DNA of 64,000 bases from NCBI RefSeq assembly GCF_000165425.1, contig NW_001798969.1, positions 81,022 through 145,021 of the forward strand. The letters are read 5' to 3'. The notes under the pieces were generated by a model. It was not told the DNA's origin and searched no databases. It worked only from the letters and a program-made list of their open reading frames with translations. The first letter of the stretch is position 1. Every line of letters starts with the position of its first letter. This DNA is from Paramecium tetraurelia (lineage: Eukaryota > Ciliophora > Oligohymenophorea > Peniculida > Parameciidae). Both the position numbers and the translations under genes were made by a program. Positions 37,688 through 48,288 of this stretch are shown one piece after another.

Positions 37688-38905
37688 ATGAGTATATCAA
37701 CAACTTGTGAATTCGATCATTCCAATAAAACTGTGCATCGGAAATTCAAGAGCTTACACTTCAAAACCAAATAAGATCCCCTTATCACTGTTAAACCATT
37801 CGAAACTCCAAATCACGGACATCAATTTCAACGCAATTTCTCTCATTACCTCAAAGGAGATCTCAATGTCTCCACTCTTATCCAAACTCTCAATTATCCC
37901 AGACTGACTGCAGAGAAACTAAACCCACGCAAAGAGGAAGCATCTCTAAAAATGCGTCAGTAAACAGAATAGAGAAGGAACTATTTGAAGAGTAAACTCC
38001 TAAAAGTTCGAAATCTCATCAAAGACAAAGTGGCCATCAAAAAACCCCGCAACGAAGAGATGCGCTAAGGAAATGCCCAGACCTTGGCCATCGTCTAGAC
38101 TATATTGGACATTGCCAATCATAAGGAAAACACAATAACTTACCAAAAGAAATTGATGCCAAAATCAAAGAGCCTTAAACAATACAGACTCAATTATGAC
38201 GATGTCGAACCCATCTGCAAAATGCAACGAGACTTTATTGATGCCATCCCTCCCAGACAATATCTGAAGTCCGTCTTGGAGAATAATGCCTAGTTGTACT
38301 TATAGGAATTGCAATCCAGAGCAGAACAACACGAGAACAACATCAATAAACTAGTGCGATTAAACATCCAGAACAAGAAGAAAGACTTCACCTTGTTTCA
38401 TAAAGCTGCCAAAACTGACAGGAGAAATCAAGATGGCATTCTCACCATTGGCGATGTGCAACTCTACGATTACCTCTACAATAACACTTAAGGTGTTAGG
38501 ATTGAAAAGCATCCCAAATACATTCAAAATGTAATCGACTCTGGAGTTGATTTTCGTTAGAATTTAACAAGACGACTCCTTAGCACTCGAAATAAAAAGA
38601 CTCATTATAATCAAGATCCTCCAGAGAACTCGGATGACTCTTGCGCTTCTTCACTACAGTCGGCTTGCGAGATTAAGTTGGATAACTATTACGAAGAAAC
38701 CAGGGAGTGGAAACGCAAACAATACTTACAATTACCCAGACGTATTAAATAATTGATCGCCTTGGAAGAATTAAATTAGTAATTATTATTTTATCAATTA
38801 GGAAGGCCGTCCAAGCAACAGTTAATAAATTGTAATCTAAATCATGATAATAATAATTATTCAATTCCTTATAACAATTAATTAATTAATGATCTTCACA
38901 CCTGA
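37688..38905 (+). CDS. Hypothetical protein, 405 residues
   Basis: Intronless frame, ATG 37688, TGA 38903-38905. Soluble and basic, with long Lys/Arg/Gln helices (RQQTEQRRNYLKSKLLKVRN, YLQELQSRAEQHENNINK) likely to form coiled coil. It has a Ser/Asp-rich patch near residue 315 and an Asn-rich C-terminus. It lies head-to-tail upstream of another coiled-coil gene at 39300. No known domain was recognised; a cytoskeletal role would be a guess. Confidence 0.62.
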
Positions 38906-39299
38906 ACATTCCTCTCTTCTAAAGTGTTCACTAATTAAAATAAGAGTGTCCAAAGAATAACATAAATTAGAACTAATGTACTATCCAATCAACCATTCTA
39001 AATGCCTTACTAAAATGATTACGTGGTGGAACAAGAATTAATTATATAATTTATAATTTTACTCAAGTATTTTCAACCACCAGTATTATATAATTAACAA
39101 CCACAAAAAGTCATTGAATTACTCTTATTCACATAGTTCCTAGATTATAATTTAGTGAGATCTTTTTAATCAAATCAAATTGTGGTATAAAACAACTATT
39201 TTTGTCTTCTACTTATGAAAATTAGTTTAGGTTAGCTCAATCTAATTACCTTAATAAATCTATTATTATTTTGTTACACTATTTAATTATTGTTTAATT
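38906..39299. other. Intergenic AT-rich interval
   Basis: About 390 bases between two plus-strand genes. No frame of convincing composition and no splice path to either neighbour. It presumably holds the terminator region of the upstream gene and the promoter of the downstream one. Confidence 0.45.
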
Positions 39300-40171
39300 A
39301 TGAATCGGCTCTTGATTACATAAACAGGTGAATAATTAAGAAATGAAATGAAGTAATAAGTTTACTCAGAACGAACTGGTAAACAAGTTATCAAAAAGGA
39401 GAAGCGACTTCCAGAACTTGTTCGTTAACCAACCAATTTGTTTATTGATACTGAAAGAGATAATATATTGTATCAAAAAACTTTGTCTGAAGTCGCCCTT
39501 TCCAATCTCAATAGAGTAGCCAGTCTGAGTTTGTTGGGTCAGAAAAGCAAAAATAAATTGGAAACTCACATAAGGGAAGAGTTGAATCTCCCTCATAATT
39601 TTTAGTATTTAAATTAGAATCTTGACAAGCAGGTCAACAAGATTCTCTCAGATAAGGGTATGTTCTACCTTATGTTAAAGATTTGAAAACCAAGAGAAAA
39701 AGACATCTTTTGACAGAGTTGAAACGAATCGAAAAAAAAAGAACAACTTCCCATAATGAAGATGTCTCACTCTTCTCCTCATGCATTGAAGAGTACGACA
39801 AAAATCAAAAGATGACTGCCATTATCAATGCAGAAGGCAAATTGGCCCAATTGACACGGAGATATAAGTAAAAAGAATTGAATGATTAAAAATTAAAGTT
39901 GAATCTAAATATAAGTCTAGAGAAAATGTAAGAGCATAAACATATGTTAATTGATGCTATTAATCCTCTAAGTCCAACATAGATGAAAATAAACTCTTAG
40001 AGGTAATTCGATGACATGTTCTATGACAATTCAGAAGAAAGATTCCATAATCGATTACAAGAGAAACATGTGAAATCTATTTGCTAGGTCTGGAATCAGT
40101 ATCAATTTCCTAAATAAACAAAGCGTTGGACATAATTCATTGAAAATGCAAAATCATAAAAAAAATAGTGA
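39300..40171 (+). CDS. Hypothetical basic coiled-coil protein
   Basis: 282 residues with one 23-nt intron (39658-39680) that ends in AAG. Removing it joins NKILSDK to DLKTKRKRHL and makes the length divisible by three. The sequence is Lys/Arg/Glu-rich and helical throughout (LLTELKRIEKKR, KQKELNDQKLKLNL), with a conserved-looking C-terminus (SICQVWNQYQFPKQTKRW). No family was recognised. Confidence 0.6.
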
Positions 40172-40202
40172 GTTATTTAAAATTCCATTAAATACTAATA
40201 TG

Positions 40203-41319
40203 TCAATAAAAATTTGGTTTATCTTTTGAAATCTTGGCAGCATCTTCTTACAGTTCCCCTTCATTCAATTCAACCAAAGATTTCTAAAACTAATCAAGTA
40301 ATTGCTCTTCTGAAATTGATTTCTCGATGTTGGTCTCCTCACCACTCTTGATAGCCTCTATCAAAGACAAACTAGTGTTTTTATCATACTCAATCATTCT
40401 GATTATCATTTGATAAAGGAATATTTTTGGATCAACTATCTTTTAAAATTCAGGATGTAGCATAATCGATGTCTGTATAATAGAAAAGAAGGCATTGAAC
40501 AACATATAAATCTATATGGCACATGGCCAATTGGCCAAGAATGGTAACCATAATATTAACAGAAACTAACCAACATTACGCAATTTGGATGGCAAGGTAT
40601 CTTTATTTTCTGGGGTGATGAATCTTTGAAGGTTGTAATAGTAACATATCACAGTCAAAGCAGGGACAATGAAGTAGGGATCCATATTGGAGAGAGACTA
40701 TTTAAATAAGGAGATTGATAATTACAGGTATCCAAAGGAAAGCAGTGGTTTTGAAGGATTCATCTATTAAAAGTCTACGGATGCTCCAAATTAAAGTAAT
40801 AAGCATGGGTATATGGAATACATTGTACAGGAAGAGTCTCATCCATTTCAATCTCTATGAGTGGACAATCTTATATGACAATCTCATCAAGGTGAAAAAT
40901 TTCTTGGGTTTTGAATAATTGGTTTTGTCAATTAGTCTCTTCATTTGGGCAATGGCTGGAATAACAGTTGCTAATCTAGTTGTTCTTTTCATTTGCAAAT
41001 ATATCAGAGGAAGTAATGTAGATCTGGCAATTATACAAGTTAAGCTCAACACTCCAACCCAAGGAATGTGACAATCATGCAGATAGGTAAGTATTCCACT
41101 TCCAAAATCAACCACAGGATCAAACACTTATAAAGGACCTGGTAATGATGCCATGATATCAGGATCAAAAAATATCAATCTATCAAAGAATGGTTGGTTT
41201 TATTCTAACGCCTCCATTTTTTATTAAATCTAAGGACTTGGTGCAATCGGACCCATTTATCCCACATGGAATCTAGGCAAGTAATTGAATCTCGGAGCCA
41301 TCCTTAGAATTTTAATCAT
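40203..41319 (-). CDS. OXA1: Oxa1/YidC/Alb3-family membrane protein insertase
   Basis: 362 residues with one 28-nt intron (40698-40725, TAG). After an N-terminal basic presequence the core starts GILTYLHDCHIPWVGVLSLTCIIARSTLLPL, the first helix and Arg-containing groove of Oxa1. The cytosolic/matrix hairpin (MKRTTRLATVIPAIAQMKRL) and four more hydrophobic segments follow, including FLLILWLPFLANWPCAIQIYM. Oxa1 inserts nuclear- and mitochondrially-encoded proteins into the inner mitochondrial membrane. The C-terminus is acidic and lacks the long basic ribosome-binding tail of yeast Oxa1. Length and topology fit the family. Confidence 0.85.
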
Positions 41320-41560
41320 TATAACTTTAATATTATTTGGGAAAAGGTTCAAAGTAAATAATATAAAAATAAAAATCATTAGGAATATATATCTACTCTA
41401 TCATAAGTTCTTTTTGGAACAGTAGATATTTTCAACACTATGAGAAGTCAAGGTTAAGTGATTTTACATATATTGCTCTAAACGATTCAGATTAATAATA
41501 CATCATGAAGTTCAAAGAAATTAATATTTCATAGTCAGAAAATGCAAAATCATGATAAAT

Positions 41561-42174
41561 ATGAGATTTAATAAAGGTTATAGAGTTTACGCCTATATTG
41601 CGGTCAATTGTGATACGGAACTATTTTCGTATAAAGTACAATAAGAAAGTGAAATAATAGAATAATCAATAATTTACAAATAAGTTCTAATAAATAGGCA
41701 GATTATAAATGAAGACTTATTATGTTTCTAAGAACATTAGAGACTCTGATTAGAAATGCAAATAATTATATTAAGAAACTCCAGAATAAGAACTTTATTG
41801 TGTAAATCAATAGATAATTAAGCAAAATAACTTACATACTGCATGTTCTTCAATAATTTGGACCTTAGAATTTTGAAGAAATGAAGCAAATTACCCACAT
41901 TAAAAAAAGGTTTTAAATCTTTGTTTAAGGAGAAAATCTTCTCCCTTTTATGCTACTATTTCTACAAATACCCACCTTTTGGATCCACATATTTTTTAAT
42001 TTAATGAAGTCTATCTATTAGACTTTATGGCCATTGGTAGGAGTGATAAATGATGATATCAATTATAAATAGAAATTAAATACAAATGAGCCATTATTGG
42101 TTGGCAGTTGTTAAGAGAATATCTAAATTAGACAGTAAGTTGAGGTTAGTCGAGTTGTCGTAAATGAATATATA
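41561..42174 (+). pseudogene. Damaged or unresolved gene
   Basis: Good-looking coding sequence starts at ATG 41561 (MRFNKGYRVYAYIAVNCDTELF) and shifts frame near 41705. The best continuation (SDQKCKQLYQETPEQELYCVNQ, then VLNLCLRRKSSPFYATIST) meets a TGA near 41875 and again near 42050. A different frame from 41730 is open to about 42170 but has poorer composition. No introns of normal form repair it. It is either a pseudogene or a gene with sequence errors. No family was recognised. The remaining parts of 41320-42333 hold no assigned feature. Confidence 0.35.
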
Positions 42175-42333
42175 TATTATATATATATTTTAAAATTTTA
42201 ATGATTTAACTGTCTTCTGTGGAGAGAACAACCATGATAGAGTTGTTCTCTACATTTTTTGATCGCTTGAGTTCTCACAATCCCTAGAGAGAGTAAATGC
42301 TAAAATCGTTATACTAATTTAAAGCATTACTAT

Positions 42334-42906
42334 ATGCAAACGATCCTGGAATAGAAAAATATTTACATGATCTATAAGGATAGAAAGTCTCCACTCAAAA
42401 GGGATAATTCCTAAACCAAGAAATCTAGCAGTGTTAGAAAAGAACAAGAACCAATCATGCGTCATCCAAAGCGAAAAACATTAGGATGCGGACATGAAAT
42501 TGATGTTGTAGATTCCTCAGGAGAATGTCTTGTATGCACAGCATAATCAGTAAATTCTAATATTCTAAATAGCCTTTTGATGAATTTAAATCAAAATCTG
42601 CGAATGTCTTTAAAGTCTTGCAATCCTTAGACAATGATGATTTCTTTAGAGCCTTGCAATAACTAGACGTATTTCATACAACTATTACATCAGGACCCTT
42701 TGACTATCTCTCTTTCCAAGTAAAGATGCTAATCCTCTACAGGGGAACTATTCAAAGACCCTATGAATTATTCGAGAATGGCATTGGCAGAACAGCAAAC
42801 CAACATCCAACAGATTATACGAAAATGTCTTCGATGCAATAAGGATATCTAAAATCATGATTCCAAAAATATTAGTTACTTCTGTAATTCTTGCAAAAAC
42901 TTTTGA
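42334..42906 (+). CDS. Small zinc-binding protein (two CxxC-type clusters)
   Basis: 174 residues with introns 42550-42572 (23 nt, TAG) and 42669-42693 (25 nt, CAG). Both are needed to join three frames and leave a multiple of three. An N-terminal cluster reads LGCGHEIDVVDSSGECLVC and a C-terminal one KCLRCNKDI ... YFCNSCKNF, consistent with one or two zinc ribbons. The middle part is helical (VFKVLQSLDNDDFFRALQQL). An upstream ATG at 42236 opens a different frame (FFDRLSSHNPQREQMLK) that could be an extra exon. The family was not identified. Confidence 0.55.
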
Positions 42907-43475
42907 TTTTGATTTTATTTAGAATTAGTTAAAATATTTATTATTAAAATAAAATTTATTTATTAATCCATATAAATGGATCCCATTAATATACTCGTTG
43001 TTAATCTTATGGTTGCTATAATTATCCATAGTTAGTGTCTTAATATATAATTCTACAATTAAATACTTCTCAAAATCTCAGTATATTTCTTAGATAGATC
43101 ATATTTTTAAATTACTCATTTAGAAGTAAACTACAAAATTAGTCAAATTACCCTTTAATTTTTCATAATCTTTTTAGTTTTTGTTAGCAGAATACATAAA
43201 TTTTTAAGATTTCCATTCTACATTAGATAAGGTATATTTTTCACCTAAGTAATTTCGCTTTCTTTATATATTCTACAAAAATTGTATTTTAATAATATTG
43301 TACTATCAATAATCAACTATAATAACTCATATATGTCTAAACTAAATTAGTTTGTTTAAATACTATATCCTATCAAAATATGTATAGGAATTCCTTACTC
43401 AAAGTTTTCAAAAACAAGAGAAGATTTAACAAGGGAATTCCTTGGAGATAAAACTCATTTAATTATTTATTAAAT
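42907..43475. other. AT-rich interval, possible minus-strand coding
   Basis: The minus strand can be read in pieces (YKESEITQVKNIPYLMQ near 43250; DLSKKYTEILRSIQLQNYILRH near 43080) with a possible membrane helix, but no start codon, stop and intron set fits together. It is reported only as a place to look. Confidence 0.25.
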
Positions 43476-43922
43476 ATGGATGTCTTTTAAGCTTTAAATT
43501 GGAAATAAGTTAGAAATAAGTAGAACAAAAGATAATTTAAACTTTAAATATTGGGTAGAGCCCAATTAAAAAGGGAAGAATAAAAGCAAGACTCTGTTTA
43601 GTATTTTACGATTAAGGATTATAATTTATAACCAAATATTCAAAGATATACACCACAAGGATGCTTGCAATTCTAAAGCAAAAGCAATAATAAAAGTTTG
43701 ATAGATACGTCAGTTCACTTTGCAAGTGATAATGAACAATCTAGAACACGAACTCCTGATATTCGAGTCTTGAAGAGGAAGCAGAACGGGAAGGTTATAT
43801 TTTAGACAATTCCAAAGATGAGATTTCCATAATAGCAGATCACATGTAAAATTGATTAAAACCTTGTAATTTAAAAATTGCAATTATAAACTCAATAAAC
43901 TGTGAGGGTATTTGATATATGA
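43476..43922 (+). CDS. Hypothetical basic Gln-rich protein
   Basis: 148 residues, no intron, ATG 43476 to TGA 43920-43922. Basic and rich in Gln/Lys (MDVFQALNWKQVRNKQNKRQ), with TRTPDIRVLKRKQNG near the middle. A competing overlapping frame from 43317 is less natural. No family was recognised. Confidence 0.5.
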
Positions 43923-44018
43923 ATATAAGAAGGGTTTGTTCTTTTCAGAGAGAAATGGCAAAAGAAAGTGATTTGTTAATAATAAATTTTATGGGTTTTA
44001 ATATAATTATAAATTGTA

Positions 44019-44537
44019 ATGTAAGACTTGGAGGAACTCTTGAAAAAGCCTGAAATTTATGAAAATTTGTCTCTATTTAAGGAATTCTTGAAGGGAGTCA
44101 AGAAGTTATGTGATCAATTTGAGGAGAAAATTAAAATGATTCCTAAATAAGAAATTTAAGAGGATTTGGCAATTAGAAAGAAAATCGATAAGCAAATGTT
44201 GAAAAGGAAAAAAAAGAGAGATCAATAAAGCTAATCAGATACTCCAATCAAAGCATCCAAAAGTATATATACTGATTTATGAAAGAATAGAGATAGTAAG
44301 CAATTGATGTCGATTAATTGGAAAAACTAAATGTAAGGCAGATATATAAATTTAATTTAGCTTAAAGATGGGTCTATGGTGGAAATCTAGGAACTAAATC
44401 AATCGTTTGAATTTCAAATGAACTCAAAAAAGTAGTCCAAAAGAATAAATTAAGATGTGAAAAGAGAAGAAGAAGATCCAAAAGGAATATAGGAGGAAGA
44501 TTCCTTCGGTGGGAATATAGTATAAGAATATTAATGA
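44019..44537 (+). CDS. Hypothetical coiled-coil protein with an in-frame TGA
   Basis: The frame from ATG 44019 reads as a charged helix (KEFLKGVKKLCDQFEEKIKM, RKKIDKQMLKRKKKR) and meets TGA at 44280-44282. The same frame continues beyond with equally good coding sequence (EIQELNQSFEFQMNSKKQS, EEEDPKGIQEEDSFGG) to TGA 44535-44537. An intron starting at GTATATATACTG (about 44263) and 30 nt long, ending GAG, would remove the stop. Otherwise this is two short genes or a stop-codon readthrough. No family was recognised. Confidence 0.45.
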
Positions 44538-44594
44538 AATTAACAATAGGGATTATCAATTTTAAATTAATCATATAAATATTTATTCCTGTAT

Positions 44595-46121
44595 TCATTT
44601 TGGCTGAAGTCTATTTAAAAATATCGACTATCTGATGACAGGTTAAAGCTCTTGATTGACTGATCTCGGGCTTTGGATATCATTCTTATCCTGATTGGCA
44701 ATTATTTCATCTAAAGCAACTCTAACTTGAAATTAATTTTTAGCAGGATCAAATTTTCGTATCGATCCCTGGATGTCTTCAACTTACCTTGTTAACCGTA
44801 AAGGATTAGATAGGACTTCAGTAATATCTAAGAGTCGTTCTACTTTTTTTAAATAGTTAAAATAGGTAGATCTAGCTCGAGAATATCTTATAAGGTCTCT
44901 TATTCTTAACTTTGCAAATTTGGTTTGCGTATCTTTCTATTCTAGGTTTTCTAAGGTGGTGAATGTTTACTATTGATTAATAAGACTATTGATTAGATAG
45001 AGTCGATAGACGATCACTTAGGCTGGGTAGAGCAGTAGATAAAAGAGAGCTTTGAGAATTGTGAAGAAGCCTCCAATTTTGGCAGCAACATCCATAAGAG
45101 TTTGATAGGTCACATAATTAAGTTTTTTCTTAAAATTCAGGGTGATTTCAATTTATGCAAAAGTATTATCTAAATTATAATCTAAAAATGTGTCAATTGT
45201 CGTTTATTAATACTCGACAGCATCTTAGTCAATGGTGGAAGGAAAGAAATAAAAGGGGTTATACTCTGAAGTAGTAACTGAGTATTGATAAAAGACTTTG
45301 ATATATTTACGTATATTGGGGTAGCAAGGAGTCACATCCAAATTTTGCACTTTTTCATACGGATATAGATCCAATTCCTTATTGAATTGGTAGAAGGAGT
45401 ATGAATAAAAAAGGTTGGCATTTGACAAGGATTTCGTGATTTCTTCTTCTGGTGCACAATCTATCTTAAATTTCAAATATAAAACTTTGTGTTTCTGTTG
45501 AGTTGGTACACTTTTGAATGTAGGCACCCAGAAGGGTGAGATTATCCATTCTTTGGGATCCTTAAAACCTTATGTCTTGGTGAGTCTATGCAAAATGATC
45601 ATCTGGACAATAGGTTATGTATTGGTAGTCTTCAGGAACATTCATTTGCTAATGGGTAGTTAATTGAATACTTTGGCTGCTTCAGATATGCGACTGCCAC
45701 AAATCACAGCAGGGAAGACCTCACATGCAGTTTCTAATAAGGATTTTTTGCAGTAATAAAAACTCACCTAAAAGATGCGGTTGTTTTCGTTAGGAATGTA
45801 TTAACCTAAGCTATCAACCATTCCGATGGCGTAGATGAATTATGACGAATTAAAACTAAACCCCTAAAATTGTTTTAAAAATGTGGTTACTTCGTTTTGA
45901 AGTAGTGGAGACTCTTTTTAATTAAGAATCGCGTTTTTCCCCTTATTCATTTCCAGGATGAAGGAGTTACATGAATAGGCAAGCAGACTGAATAGAAATA
46001 GGGTCATAAATGCTCCGAGATTTGTTCGGTATGCTTATTAGCCATGAGCTAATAATCTCACATCCATTCCAAATAGATCTAGTCTTCTGAATTGAGAGAA
46101 ATTTTGCTTGATGGAAATCAT
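44595..46121 (-). CDS. Two-helix membrane protein of a ciliate-expanded family
   Basis: 492 residues with introns 45649-45671 (23 nt, TAG) and 45461-45485 (25 nt, GTT..TAG). A short N-terminus (FRRLDLFGMDVRLLAHGQQA) leads to a membrane helix at residues 38-56 and a ~270-residue loop. The loop contains the pattern YCPDDH ... IQKC, NCAPEEEI and LDVTPCYPNIRKY that I associate with a large family of ciliate transmembrane proteins. A second hydrophobic segment (FTILKALFYLLLYP) and a helical cytosolic tail follow. The loop between the two helices is probably extracytosolic. Function is unknown. Confidence 0.6.
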
Positions 46122-46276
46122 GGGATTTAGTTTTTGAATATTATGTTATATATTAATACTTGATGAAATGTTATTTATAACTTTGAATAGCATTTACTTT
46201 AAAATGCTTATCCTATTAAATGAAAAATCAATTAAATTCGATAAAATGTTATATTGTTATTATTTTACTTGCATAA

Positions 46277-47250
46277 TCATTTCAGAAGGGATTTCTTCAA
46301 TTACTAGATAGCTTCGTAGTCTTGCGGACAGTTGCCATTTGTGAACTTGAATCTCGAATTGCTGTCCCCATCCACTTGCGTTAAGAGATGAATAATACTG
46401 TTTTGTATGATTGCTTCCAAACGCTTCTCGATATCAAGAGACTTTTAGGATACAGGGATTTCGATTGGTAGTGTGTCTTCAACGATCTGCTGTTGTTGCG
46501 CAGGTTGGGGCTGCTCTGGGATGCGATCTACAATGTTATCTTCAATCATCCGATCAAGAATGTTTTGAGTGTTGAGGAAGACAGATTTTTAGAGAGCATT
46601 TTTGTAGTTGATTTTGGAATAGAATTTTTTGAAATTGTCTTACGCTATTTTTTGGGAGTAAGAAAAGAGCCATTTAGAATTGTTCATCTCTTCCTGGCAT
46701 AGAATAGAGGCATACTTTTTTAATGACTTGAGTGGACTCCTTATCTTTTGGGTGTTGGTGCAAATAAACACAGTCTTTTATCTTACATTACTATCCTTTA
46801 AGGAAGTTGGTGCAATATTTGGTTGTACCAAAAGATGCCTTCACATATCTGTCATGCAGTGGAAATCTTTCGCATGCCATAAATTTTAAATATGATGTAT
46901 ACTAAAATTGCCATCGATGCTTCCTGTTCATTTCTGTATGTAATGTAGGCAGCATGGGAAGGGGGATTAAAAGTGTTGCTCTAAATTACTATTAATTTTT
47001 GGATTTAACCATACTGTCCAAAATACTCTGGTTTCTTCAGTAGCTTTTGACTTAATGAAATGTTTGATACTTCCTCCTTTGCTATGCTGGGTGCCAAGCC
47101 AATCACATAGATCAGGTTTTTGCATATAATTCTAATTTCAGCCAACAAGGTTTTATTCTAAAGACTTATCTCCCTAAAGCTGTACAGAAACCTGGGAGAT
47201 TCTTGCTGATCATCGCTGTAGTATTCGTCAGAGTTGTCTGAATTTTACAT
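46277..47250 (-). CDS. NOT4-like RRM/CCCH protein lacking the RING
   Basis: About 315 residues. An acidic start (DNSDEYYSDD) is followed by a helix, an RRM (NLIYVIGLAPSIAKEE ... YFGQYGQIQKLIV ... AYITYRNEQEASMAIL) and then ASFGTTKYCTNFLKG and CKIKDCVYLH. These are diagnostic of CNOT4/Not4, where the RRM and CCCH finger bind the CCR4-NOT complex and RNA. The N-terminal C4C4 RING that makes Not4 an E3 ligase is absent. Two irregularities: a 25-nt insertion (46878-46902) behaves as an intron but ends in ATG instead of AG, and an extra base in a T6 run (plus 46716-46721) shifts the frame after the CCCH finger. With both corrected the length is divisible by three. Confidence 0.75.
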
Positions 47251-47286
47251 TTAATTATTTATTATTATCTATATAATCTATATATA

Positions 47287-48083
47287 TCAATGATCTTGAG
47301 CTGCTAAAATTTTATTCAGAGTCTCCTCCAACACACTGAGGACATCATTCTCAGTGACCTCTCTCTGCCCTTTCTCCTCGTCTATCTCTTTCTTAATTCT
47401 ATTGACCACGTCCTTCAACATCTCAAACAGACTCTGCTCTCCCTATTGTCTGCTCACCTTCTCCTGTTAAATAATCTGGGACAGCCTCTGCAATTCCTCA
47501 GTCAATCTTGTATTGATGTTTCTATCCATCTCATCCCTTTCCTTTATATTCTACTGCAACATCTCCTGCAACTGTGGCAAATCACTCTTTAATAGTTATT
47601 CAGCATTCTACCTCTAAACAATCATTTATCTCCTTGATTGATTGATTCCTCTCACTCTTCTCCTGACTGATCTGCTCTCTCAATTCCTGGATATCCTTCT
47701 CAACCTATTCATTGAACTTCTATTAACTTTCCTCTCTCTACTTGCTCAACTCCTCCAACTTTTCATTTACACTCTCCTCCGCCTTCTTCATATCCTCAAC
47801 CATCTATTATTCATCCATGCCTGCTTTGGTTCTTATTCGCTCAACACCTATTCCACATATTCCAAGCCCTCCTTTATTTTGGAGATCTTCCCTTCCAAAG
47901 TCTCCCTAAGATCCTTTATGGCTGTTTCCAAGATCTCCACTCTCTCTTCTGCCTCCTTTATTCTCGAAGTCTTCGATCAAACTAAACACCACATACTTGA
48001 TCTTTGTGTCCCAATGTTAACTCGCTCAACTGTCCGACAATCTTCTCTGCTCTGCTTCTTGTAGGTGAGTAGGGTCTGCTCAT
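47287..48083 (-). CDS. SF-assemblin (striated rootlet fibre protein)
   Basis: About 248 residues, almost entirely coiled coil after a Pro/Ser/Arg head (MSRPYSPTRSRAEKIV), the arrangement of SF-assemblin/beta-giardin. Heptads are regular: RIKEAEERVEILETAIKDL, VEKDIQELREQISQEK, QSLFEMLKDVVNRIKKEIDE. These proteins build the striated rootlets attached to basal bodies (kinetodesmal fibre in Paramecium). Introns 47971-47996 (26 nt) and 47587-47611 (25 nt) both end in AAG. One base appears to be missing near 47824-47826, in a short A run on the coding strand; adding it links VLSEQEPK to AGMDEQQMVED and restores the frame. Confidence 0.8.
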
Positions 48084-48288
48084 GAATAAATTTTATTTTA
48101 ATTAATAATAATTATCATTTCAACCCATATATAATCAATCGATCCTATTGCAATTTCATCCAATCACACATGGTTCCCTCAAGTTCACTCTACACAATGT
48201 GCATATCTCATTTTTATAAGACACCCTATATGAGAGTAGATGCTCAGAAACCAATATTCATTATATAATTAATATAAATATTTTAAAT

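Noticed and set aside
47642..48064. Plus-strand frame rich in Leu (LLTDLLSQFLDILL)
   Set aside because: It is the complement of the SF-assemblin coiled coil; Glu and Lys codons read backwards as Leu, Phe and Ser.
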